From positions 1 to 7,587 of the forward strand of contig CAIYAN010000239.1 in the NCBI GenBank assembly GCA_903924185.1: DNA of 7,587 nucleotides, in the 5' to 3' direction. The notes beneath the pieces were generated by a model, which saw only the letters and a list, made by a program, of their open reading frames with translations, was not told the DNA's origin and did no database searches. This document shows positions 1 to 5,256 of this stretch, in pieces. The first letter of the stretch is position 1; each line of letters begins with the position of its first letter. A program made the position numbers and the translations under genes. The stretch comes from an uncultured Opitutia bacterium. GTDB lineage: Bacteria > Verrucomicrobiota > Verrucomicrobiia > Opitutales > UBA953.

Positions 1-1167
1 ACCGAGACTGCCTCGCTGCTCACGCAACTGATCACCGGCCAGACGCGCGCCGCTTCGACCGCTAATGGCGGCCGGGCCACCACCGGTACGAACCGTGTGA
101 CCACGCCCGTCGCTCCGGTCGCCGCCACGGGCGCCGCCGCCGCAGGCTCGCAGCAGAATGGCGCCGACGAGTTCAGTACGATGGTCACAGTCATCGCCGA
201 CGTCCGCTCCAACTCCATCGTCGTCTCCGGTACTAAGGATGACCTTCGCCTTCTGCATGACTTGATCGATAAGGTCGACGTGGTCCTCCCGCAGGTCCGC
301 GTCGAGGTCGTCATCGCCGAGGTCACCCTCACGAGTAACGATAGCAGCGGCATCACCGCGCTCGGGATGACCGTCACCAACGGCAAGTTGACGGGCGTTA
401 ACGGCACGCTCTTCGGCGGCGCCGGCGGCGTCACCGGTATTGGTGGTGGCACAGCTGCCCTCGCTCCCAATGGCACGCTCACGGGCATCGTCAACCTCGG
501 CACTTCCACCACGCCGACCAAGAACGACCTGCACGTACTCTCCGTCCCCGCCATCACCACTTCCCATAATAAGGAAGCGACCATCTTCGTTGGCGAATCC
601 CGCCCCGTCATTACCGGCACGCAGTCCACCGCTGGGACCGCCGGCTTGGTGGCGAGCTCGACGGTCTCGCAACGCGATATCGGTATCCAGCTCAAGGTGC
701 TGCCACTCATCGGCAAGGATGGCTCCGTCCAACTCCAGGTGACGCAGCAGGTCGAAGATGTCCTCGGCTCCGTGACCATCGACGGCAATGAACAGCCAGT
801 CATCGGTCGCCGCTCGACCGATTCGTTCGTCAGCGCCATGAGTGGTGAGATCATCGTCCTCGGTGGCCTCCAACGCTCTAACGATACGACAACTAAGAAT
901 CGCCTCGGGCCGATCCCGTTCATCGGTGACCTGCTTGGCGGTACCTCGAAGACGAAGACCCGCACGGAGTTGCTCATCTTCCTCCGCCCCTACGTCCTTA
1001 ATAATTCTGCCGTCGATAACCTCAATGCCATCAGCCGCGTTGATGCCACCCCGATTGCCGAACAGGTCCACAAGCACATCGATAAGGCGGCGGTTCCTGC
1101 GTCAGCTAACCCGCTCATCAATGGCCTGCCCGGCGCGACGCTCGAAGTCGGCGGTTCCTCCAAGTAA
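1..1167 (+). CDS. gspD: Type II secretion system secretin GspD, C-terminal part (5' end outside window)
   Basis: Outer-membrane secretin, the multimeric gated channel through which folded T2SS substrates leave the periplasm. The frame is open from base 1, so the gene enters from the left; the GTG at 97 is internal, not a start. The visible 388 residues hold: the end of an N3-type domain (VTVIADVRSNSIVVSG near residue 62, then a helix and QVRVEVVIAEVTL near 98-110); a Gly-rich segment (about 125-160); the secretin core (LHVLSVPAITT near 177, ATIFVGESRPVITG near 193, DIGIQLKVLPLI near 226); and the terminal signature GEIIVLGGLQ followed by GPIPFIGDLLGG (about 282-314) and ELLIFLRPYVL. An Ala/Thr/Gly-rich stretch (visible residues about 17-53) looks like the disordered insertion common in N3. 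About 55 residues follow the barrel signature and may be a pilotin-binding-type tail, but no pilotin is visible. The domains N0-N2 and signal peptide are off-window. PilQ is the alternative; co-occurrence with gspK, L and M favours GspD. Confidence 0.93.
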   Translation, partial: TETASLLTQLITGQTRAASTANGGRATTGTNRVTTPVAPVAATGAAAAGSQQNGADEFSTMVTVIADVRSNSIVVSGTKDDLRLLHDLIDKVDVVLPQVRVEVVIAEVTLTSNDSSGITALGMTVTNGKLTGVNGTLFGGAGGVTGIGGGTAALAPNGTLTGIVNLGTSTTPTKNDLHVLSVPAITTSHNKEATIFVGESRPVITGTQSTAGTAGLVASSTVSQRDIGIQLKVLPLIGKDGSVQLQVTQQVEDVLGSVTIDGNEQPVIGRRSTDSFVSAMSGEIIVLGGLQRSNDTTTKNRLGPIPFIGDLLGGTSKTKTRTELLIFLRPYVLNNSAVDNLNAISRVDATPIAEQVHKHIDKAAVPASANPLINGLPGATLEVGGSSK

Positions 1168-1175
1168 GCGACCCG

Positions 1176-2861
1176 ATGTTGACCGCCGTTAGGCATGGTT
1201 TGCCCGCCGCTTTGGCGGATCGTCTGACGGACGAGGCCCGCGCTTCGTTTGCCGAGGCCCCGCGCGACGCCCGCTTTAAGTTACTCTGCCAAGCGCTCAG
1301 TGTGACCGAAGCCGTCCTGCTCGATGAGCTGGCCAAGGCTTCCGGCCTCGAGGTACTCGATGAGCCCGCCGTCGACCCCGAAGGCGTTAAGGTCCTCCCA
1401 GCCCGTATCGCCACGGAGTCCCAAGTCATCGCTGTCATTCTGCCCGGCTCTGAAGAGGGCCGTCTCAACCTAATCTCGCCGTTACCGCCCGATGCGGAGA
1501 CGGTCGATTGGATCGCAACTTTCACCGCCCGTCGTCCGAAGTGGTACCTCGCCCCGCCCGAACGCGTGGCCCAACTGGTGACCGATAATTACGGCGTCGG
1601 CGGTGGTAGCCTCGATGACGAAGGCGGCGATTTGCCCGAACTCGAAGCCGCGAACCAAGACGTCGAGGCCGACGCCGACGCCGCGGTGGTGCGCTTCGTA
1701 ACCGATGTGCTCTCGCAGGCGGTCGCCGAAGGCGCGACGGACGTCCACTTTGAGCCGCAGGAAAACAACCTGCGCATCCGCTACCGCGTCGATGGTATCC
1801 TCATCCCCGTCCCCCTGCCCGATAACCTAGCGCGCTTCCAGGACGCCATCATCTCGCGCCTAAAGATTATGGCGCGCCTCAACATCTCCGAGCGCCGCCT
1901 GCCGCAAGACGGTCGAATCAACTTCCGCGACGGTAAGAACGTCCTCGATATCCGCGTCTCGACCATCCCGACCATCTACGCCGAGTCGGTGTCGCTCCGC
2001 TTGCTCAACCAGCGCAAGGAAGCCTACGATATGAACCGAATCGGGATGGCCCCCGACGAGCAGGCCGTCGTCCGCAAGGTCCTCGACTACCCGCACGGCA
2101 TTATCTTGGTCACCGGCCCAACGGGTTCCGGTAAGTCGACCACGCTCAACGCGTTCCTGCGTGAAATTAATTCGCCCGAGCTGCGTCTCGTGACGATTGA
2201 AGATCCGATCGAATATGAAGTACCCGGCGCCAATCAGGTGCAGACCAAGGCCGAAATCGGCCTGACGTTCGCCGGCGCTCTCCGCAGCACGCTCCGTCAA
2301 GATCCGGACGTCATCATGGTCGGGGAAATCCGCGACTTGGAGACGGCCGAAATTTCTATCCGCGCCTCGCTCACGGGTCACCTCGTGTTCTCGACGCTCC
2401 ACACCAACGACGCCCCGGGCGCCATCACGCGTCTGATCGACATGGGCGTGGAGCCGTTCCTCGTGGGCTCCGCTGTCGAACTGGTCATCGCCCAGCGCCT
2501 CGTTCGTCGTCTGTGCACGGATTGCGCCAAGACTTCCCCCGTCAATAAGGCCCGCGTCATCCCCGCCCTCGAAGCCCTCGGTATGAAGGAAGCCGACCTC
2601 GCCGGCGTGACCGAACTCCGCGAGCCAGTGGGTTGTCGCCGCTGCCGTAACACCGGCTACCGCGGCCGCGTTGGGGTCTTCGAAATTTTCCACCCGAAGC
2701 CGCTCCACGATTTAATCATTAACCGCGTGAGTAACCGCGAGCTGACCGAACGCGCCATCGCCAACGGCATGCGCCCGCTCGCCCGCGCAGGCTGGGAGAA
2801 GGTCAAGTCCGGCCACACGACACTCGAAGAGCTCGTGCGCAACCTCAGCTCGAACGAATAA
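1176..2861 (+). CDS. gspE: Type II secretion system assembly ATPase GspE
   Basis: Cytoplasmic hexameric ATPase of the GspE/PilB family that powers pseudopilus assembly. The 561 residues comprise an N-terminal GspE/MshEN-like domain (about 1-130), an acidic linker (about 135-165, rich in D and E), the N2 domain (TDVHFEPQ, LRIRYRVDG, then RRLPQDGRI) and the RecA-like ATPase. Visible motifs are Walker A GPTGSGKS (314-321, Lys320), Asp box TIEDPIE (340-346), Walker B DPDVIMVGEIRD (376-387, Glu384) and His box TGHLVFSTLHTNDA (400-413). The GspE zinc-binding tetracysteine is complete: C447/C450 (CTDC) and C487/C490 (CRRC, followed by NTGYRGR). Nothing catalytic is missing, so it should be active. 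The ATG at 1176 lies 8 nt after the gspD stop; there is no clear Shine-Dalgarno, so translation is probably coupled to gspD. PilB is the alternative by sequence alone; the T2SS neighbours settle it. Confidence 0.97.
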   Translation: MLTAVRHGLPAALADRLTDEARASFAEAPRDARFKLLCQALSVTEAVLLDELAKASGLEVLDEPAVDPEGVKVLPARIATESQVIAVILPGSEEGRLNLISPLPPDAETVDWIATFTARRPKWYLAPPERVAQLVTDNYGVGGGSLDDEGGDLPELEAANQDVEADADAAVVRFVTDVLSQAVAEGATDVHFEPQENNLRIRYRVDGILIPVPLPDNLARFQDAIISRLKIMARLNISERRLPQDGRINFRDGKNVLDIRVSTIPTIYAESVSLRLLNQRKEAYDMNRIGMAPDEQAVVRKVLDYPHGIILVTGPTGSGKSTTLNAFLREINSPELRLVTIEDPIEYEVPGANQVQTKAEIGLTFAGALRSTLRQDPDVIMVGEIRDLETAEISIRASLTGHLVFSTLHTNDAPGAITRLIDMGVEPFLVGSAVELVIAQRLVRRLCTDCAKTSPVNKARVIPALEALGMKEADLAGVTELREPVGCRRCRNTGYRGRVGVFEIFHPKPLHDLIINRVSNRELTERAIANGMRPLARAGWEKVKSGHTTLEELVRNLSSNE

Positions 2862-2867
2862 GGTCGG

Positions 2868-4094
2868 ATGCCTTCCTTTACCTACACGGCCAAGGATAGC
2901 CAAGGGGCCGCTAGCGACGGTTCCATCGACGCGCCCAGCCGCCGCGAGGCGCTGCGTCGTTTGCAGACCCGTGGGCTTCGCCCCATCAAGGTCGAGGAAG
3001 TTGGTGCCGCCCGCCGTGAAACGGAGGGGCCTTCCGCCAAAGGGGGCCCCGAAGAAGCTCCGACCGCCGCCGAGTGCCTCCCTTTCTTGGAAGCGATGGC
3101 CGATTTAGTCCGCAGCGGTATGTCCGCGGGTGAATCCCTCCGGCTGTTATCGCTGCGCCTGCAGAAGTCCCGTCTGCGTAACCTCTGCGCGGGTATCTGG
3201 GCTAAGCTGAGCGAAGGCCAAAGCCTTTCCGGTGCGCTGAGCGGCTATCCCGCCGTCTTTGATGGCCAGACGATTAACTTAATCGCCGCCGGCGAAGCGA
3301 CGGGGAATATCCGTGATGTTCTCGAACGGTTGATCACGCACTTCACCGAGCAGGCGGAGTTCCGCCGCAAGTTGATCGCGGCGATGGCCTACCCGCTGTT
3401 CATCTGTTTCGTCGCCGTCGGCGTGGTGATTTTCTTCGTGCTCTTCCTGCTGCCTCGTCTGCAGACGTTGCTTAATTCCCTCGGCGGGAAGCTGCCGCTG
3501 TCCACTAAGATGCTGATGTGGTTTGCGGAGGTCTTCGTGGTGGTCGGACCAATCATGGTCGTCGCCGTCATCGCCGCGGTCATCGGTATCTTCCAGTGGC
3601 GCAAGACGGATGAGGGCAAGATTGCCTCCGACGCGCTCCTCCTGAAAACCCCCCTCGCTGGGGCTTTCGTGATGCGCGTGTCGGTCTTGAGTTTCTGTCA
3701 CACGCTCGCAGTCCTTCTGGAGAACGGTATCACGACGGCTGAAGCCCTGCGCCTCGCCGAGAAGACCGCTCCCAACCGCGCGATGCGTGCCCAGATGCGC
3801 GCGGCGACCGACCGCGTCCTCGAGGGCGAAAGCCTCTCGCGCGCCCTCGCCCGCACGGGTTATTTCCCGCGCTTGCTCCTCGACCGAGTTGCCGTCGCCG
3901 AACAGACCGGCAACCTCGCCCCTGGCCTCCGCGACATCGCCCGCTCTTACCGCGCTGAACTCGATCGCTGGCTCGGCACGATTTCGCAGACCATCTCCGC
4001 GTCCGTCCTGATTGCGGCCTTCTCCTTCGTCGCCTTCATCGCCTTCGCCATCGTCTCCGCCGTCTTCGAAGTCAGCTCATCCTTTAAGTTCTAA
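2868..4094 (+). CDS. gspF: Type II secretion system inner-membrane platform protein GspF
   Basis: Polytopic inner-membrane protein at the centre of the T2SS platform, thought to couple GspE ATP hydrolysis to pseudopilin extraction. The 408 residues are full length for the family. The N-terminal module is typical (PSFTYTAKDSQGA, then SRREALRRLQTRGLRPIKVEE, 3-44), followed by a variable charged linker (45-64). Two T2SSF repeats follow: about 67-195, containing AAGEATGNIRDVLERL (140-155), and about 270-398, containing the parallel VAVAEQTGNLAPGLRDIA (341-358). Three hydrophobic segments fit the family: about 171-196, 218-243 and 377-400; the protein ends SSSFKF. The start at 2868 is 6 nt after the gspE stop. 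The stop codon itself contributes to a short UAAGG, the only partial Shine-Dalgarno among the complete starts. This is the last gene of the rightward operon; a palindrome begins 16 nt after its stop. Confidence 0.97.
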   Translation: MPSFTYTAKDSQGAASDGSIDAPSRREALRRLQTRGLRPIKVEEVGAARRETEGPSAKGGPEEAPTAAECLPFLEAMADLVRSGMSAGESLRLLSLRLQKSRLRNLCAGIWAKLSEGQSLSGALSGYPAVFDGQTINLIAAGEATGNIRDVLERLITHFTEQAEFRRKLIAAMAYPLFICFVAVGVVIFFVLFLLPRLQTLLNSLGGKLPLSTKMLMWFAEVFVVVGPIMVVAVIAAVIGIFQWRKTDEGKIASDALLLKTPLAGAFVMRVSVLSFCHTLAVLLENGITTAEALRLAEKTAPNRAMRAQMRAATDRVLEGESLSRALARTGYFPRLLLDRVAVAEQTGNLAPGLRDIARSYRAELDRWLGTISQTISASVLIAAFSFVAFIAFAIVSAVFEVSSSFKF

Positions 4095-4110
4095 GCGTAC
4101 CCGTATCGAG

Positions 4111-4138
4111 GTAGGGGCAGCACCGCGTGCTGCCCTAG
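4111..4138 (+). repeat. REP-like palindrome A
   Basis: GTAG head (4111-4114), perfect 9-bp arms GGGCAGCAC (4115-4123) and GTGCTGCCC (4127-4135), loop CGC, then TAG. It starts 16 nt after the gspF stop, so the transcript hairpin could act as a 3'-end stabiliser against exonucleases. No T-tract follows, so it is not a standard intrinsic terminator. Confidence 0.75.
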
Positions 4139-4157
4139 TTTGCCTCGCTTGCCTCGG

Positions 4158-4185
4158 GTAGGGTTGGCACTGCGTGCCAACCTAG
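4158..4185 (+). repeat. REP-like palindrome B
   Basis: GTAG head (4158-4161), perfect 9-bp arms GGTTGGCAC (4162-4170) and GTGCCAACC (4174-4182), loop TGC, then TAG. Its exact copy is at 4422-4449; identity extends one base either side (4157-4186 versus 4421-4450). The stem sequence is unlike that of A although the dimensions are the same. Confidence 0.75.
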
Positions 4186-4203
4186 CCTCCCTCGGATTGT
4201 GCT

Positions 4204-4240
4204 GCGGCCTCCAGCCGCTTGTGCACGCCGCTATGGGCGT
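4204..4240 (+). repeat. Two small hairpins found only in the first block
   Basis: GCGGC (4204-4208) pairs with GCCGC (4214-4218) around a 5-nt loop, and ACGCC (4225-4229) pairs with GGCGT (4236-4240) around a 6-nt loop. They lie in the part of the first block that has no counterpart in the second. They lack GTAG heads and have shorter arms, so they may be unrelated or decayed elements. Confidence 0.4.
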
Positions 4241-4252
4241 TTCCTCTATTCG

Positions 4253-4332
4253 TTCGCGAGCTACGCTCGCGGGTAGGGGCAAGGCTCCGCCTTGACCTGC
4301 TAACCAAGGAGGGCGCGGCGAAGCCACGCCCC
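4253..4332 (+). repeat. 80-nt repeat copy 1: lead hairpin plus REP-like pair C-D
   Basis: Lead hairpin CGCGAGC (4255-4261) / GCTCGCG (4265-4271), loop TAC. Then C: GTAG (4273-4276), arms GGGCAAGGC (4277-4285) and GCCTTGACC (4289-4297) with one mismatch, loop TCC. After a 13-nt spacer comes D in reverse orientation: GGGCGCGGC (4311-4319) / GCCACGCCC (4323-4331), one mismatch, loop GAA. The closing CTAC expected for an inverted head is lost here (CGATG follows the arm). The segment matches 4465-4544 at 76 of 80 bases. Confidence 0.75.
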
Positions 4333-4340
4333 GATGAAGG

Positions 4341-4369
4341 GGATAGCGGTTGGCGGATAGCGGATAGGG
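4341..4369 (+). repeat. Short GGATAGCGG direct repeat between the two blocks
   Basis: GGATAGCGG occurs at 4341-4349 and again at 4355-4363, and a partial GGATAGGG overlaps at 4362-4369. It fills the boundary between the two palindrome blocks. Function unknown; it may be a remnant of another repeat family or a slippage product. Confidence 0.5.
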
Positions 4370-4386
4370 AATGGCTCTGCCTCTAG

Positions 4387-4412
4387 GTAGGGACCGCACC
4401 ACGTGCTGCCCT
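4387..4412 (+). repeat. REP-like palindrome A', decayed
   Basis: GTAG head (4387-4390), arms GGACCGCAC (4391-4399) and GTGCTGCCC (4403-4411) pairing at 7 of 9 positions, loop CAC. The right arm is identical to that of A; the left arm has two changes, so this copy has drifted from a perfect stem. Confidence 0.65.
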
Positions 4413-4421
4413 TGTCTTTTG

Positions 4422-4449
4422 GTAGGGTTGGCACTGCGTGCCAACCTAG
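4422..4449 (+). repeat. REP-like palindrome B', exact copy of B
   Basis: GTAG head and 9-bp arms identical to the element at 4158-4185, with loop TGC. Sequence identity with B over 30 nt (4421-4450) shows recent duplication or gene conversion. Confidence 0.75.
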
Positions 4450-4484
4450 CTGCCTCTTGTCTCTTTCGCGGGCTCCGCTCGCGG

Positions 4485-4547
4485 GTAGGGGCAAGGCTCT
4501 GCCTTGACCTGCTAACCAAGGAGGGCGCGGCAAAGCCACGCCCCTAC
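4485..4547. repeat. Intact REPIN-like inverted pair C'-D'
   Basis: Outer 8-bp perfect inverted repeat GTAGGGGC (4485-4492) and GCCCCTAC (4540-4547). Inside are C' (arms 4489-4497 and 4501-4509, loop TCT) and inverted D' (arms 4523-4531 and 4535-4543, loop AAA), separated by 13 nt. Two REP-type stems in opposite orientation with GTAG outermost at both ends is the REPIN layout. The whole could fold as one long hairpin or as two stems. It is the only pair here with both heads intact. Confidence 0.65.
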
Positions 4548-4716
4548 CTCAAGCAATATCCCGACGCTACCCAACCCTCGACTCTCCTCCGACCCTCCTC
4601 CGACTCTCCCCCCGACTCTCCTCCGACTCTGCCCCTTACTTTTCCGCTTTTGCACAGGCCTCCGGCCGATTTCCACCTTTGCACCATTGCACCTGCCTCG
4701 GCCTTCCTGCCTCGCC
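4545..4716 (+). terminator. Possible Rho-dependent terminator region for gspDEF
   Basis: The + strand transcript past the palindromes would be strongly C-rich and G-poor with little stable secondary structure, apart from a GGCC/GGCC mini-hairpin at 4657-4667. That is the base composition expected of a Rho utilisation (rut) site. It sits after the last gene of the rightward operon and before transcription would run antisense into gspM. The evidence is compositional only. The - strand of the same region is purine-rich and would not serve gspKLM in this way. Confidence 0.35.
4579..4635 (+). repeat. Degenerate 11-12-nt tandem repeat, C/T-rich
   Basis: Five tandem units based on CGACTCTCCTC: 4579-4589, 4590-4600 (one change), 4601-4612 (12 nt, C-run), 4613-4623 and 4624-4635 (ending GCCCC). 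The + strand is almost purely pyrimidine apart from the regularly spaced GA dinucleotides. Likely a slippage-expanded simple repeat. Confidence 0.8.
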
Positions 4717-5247
4717 TCACTTCACCGGCGCAATCAACTCTAGCGAGCTGAGCGTCACGACCATGGTGACCGTGCCGGAAGTACCCCGGTCGGACTGGAG
4801 CGAGAGTGCGTTGATGGCGATGTATGGCGCCCGGGGGCTGATAGTCTGGTAGAAGCGAACCACCGAGGCGAGGTCGGCGCGGCGGCAGCTGAGCTGGAGG
4901 GTATGCACCGCAAACTTGCCCGACTTCTGCGTCTTCGGGGCTTCGGTCGTCGGGCTCAGGCCCGCATCCTTGGCGGCGGAGAGGGCTTCTTCAACCAAGC
5001 GGGTTGAGTCGTAACCGCGACCGGCATCGAGGCCTTGGATGGCGATATCGGCGGCCGCTTTAATCTCCGCTTGTTTGTTGAGCCAAGCGACCTGCGTCGC
5101 CGCATCGTTCTCGAGGGATTGCCAGGCGGCCCAGCCATCGCGGGTGCGTCCCCAGGCTGAGGTGATCCAAAGGAAGGCCGCGACGGCGAGGGCTGCGAGC
5201 GCCATGTAGCGTTCGCGGGCTTGGAGTCCGAAGAAAAGGTGTTTCAT
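4717..5247 (-). CDS. gspM: Type II secretion system protein GspM (PilO-like)
   Basis: Bitopic inner-membrane platform protein that pairs with GspL. The 176 residues are the usual GspM length. Layout: short cytoplasmic N-terminus (MKHLFFGLQARERY), one transmembrane helix (about 14-33), a helical periplasmic stalk (about 35-75), then a ferredoxin-like domain (about 80-172: STRLVEEALSAAKDAGL, the strand FAVHTLQLSCRRADLASVVRFYQTIS, and a final strand VTMVVTLSSLELI). The family is poorly conserved, so the call rests on topology, length and position directly after gspL. The ATG at 5247 is 9 nt past the gspL stop; the gap is T-rich with no Shine-Dalgarno, but Met is followed at once by the expected short N-tail and helix. 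It is the last gene of the leftward operon. PilO is the alternative name for the same fold. Confidence 0.78.
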   Translation of the reverse strand: MKHLFFGLQARERYMALAALAVAAFLWITSAWGRTRDGWAAWQSLENDAATQVAWLNKQAEIKAAADIAIQGLDAGRGYDSTRLVEEALSAAKDAGLSPTTEAPKTQKSGKFAVHTLQLSCRRADLASVVRFYQTISPRAPYIAINALSLQSDRGTSGTVTMVVTLSSLELIAPVK

Positions 5248-5256
5248 AAAAAAGGA

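Larger units (their letters stand above)
4111..4547. repeat. REP/REPIN-like palindrome array, duplicated A-B-C-D block
   Basis: Six GTAG tetranucleotides (4111, 4158, 4273, 4387, 4422, 4485) each start a short palindrome with about 9-bp arms and a 3-nt loop. A seventh and eighth palindrome (4311-4331, 4523-4543) lie in the opposite orientation. The order is A-B-C-D (4111-4332), then A'-B'-C'-D' (4387-4547). B and B' are identical over 30 nt; the segment leading into C-D and C'-D' matches at 76 of 80 positions (4253-4332 versus 4465-4544). In the first block B and C are separated by about 52 nt more than in the second, and that extra part carries two further small hairpins. REP elements mobilised by Y1-type RAYT transposases are known to have a GTAG-type tetranucleotide 5' of an imperfect stem, which is the form seen here. 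No transposase is in the window; membership of a mobilised family is inferred. Confidence 0.75.
4095..4716. other. Convergent intergenic region without genes
   Basis: The 622 nt lie between the stops of gspF (+) and gspM (-). No reading frame here looks like a protein: open frames on both strands run through the palindromes and translate to Arg/Pro/Ser/Leu-rich repeats with no family resemblance. The left part (4111-4547) is a REP-like palindrome array. The right part (4548-4716) is C-rich and G-poor on the + strand and contains a degenerate 11-12-nt tandem repeat. No canonical hairpin-plus-T-tract terminator was found for either operon, and no convincing promoter. Confidence 0.9.

Noticed and set aside
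1860..2708. 282-codon antisense frame within gspE
   Set aside because: A shadow of a GC-rich gene: gspE has all its catalytic motifs in the other frame, and the antisense product has only Arg/Asp/Gly/Val-rich composition.
1..4094. Type IV pilus genes pilQ-pilB-pilC
   Set aside because: The three families are close to GspD-E-F, but the adjacent GspK and the GspL-type fusion of PilM- and PilN-like parts are specific to T2SS.
4111..4140. Intrinsic terminator directly after gspF
   Set aside because: The stem is strong but is followed by TAGTTTGCCTCG with no run of T, so it lacks the second half of a standard terminator.
4306..4336. AAGGAGG followed by an ATG at 4334, looking like a ribosome site and start
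   Set aside because: The spacing is about 20 nt, the purine run is part of the REP-like doublet (repeated at 4518-4524 without an ATG), and no plausible protein follows.
4292..4510. TTGACC in both C elements as a possible -35 box
   Set aside because: It is the right arm of the palindrome, and no TATAAT-like box lies at suitable distance in either copy.
4111..4547. CRISPR array
   Set aside because: The repeats are palindromes with different stems, spacing is irregular, spacers are not unique 30-40-nt sequences, and there are no cas genes.
4091..4751. Open frames of 142 and 79 codons (- strand) and 126 codons (+ strand) across the intergenic gap
   Set aside because: They run through the duplicated palindromes, so their translations repeat the same Arg/Ala/Leu-rich segments. 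They have no family resemblance or ribosome site, and one overlaps the gspM 3' end.
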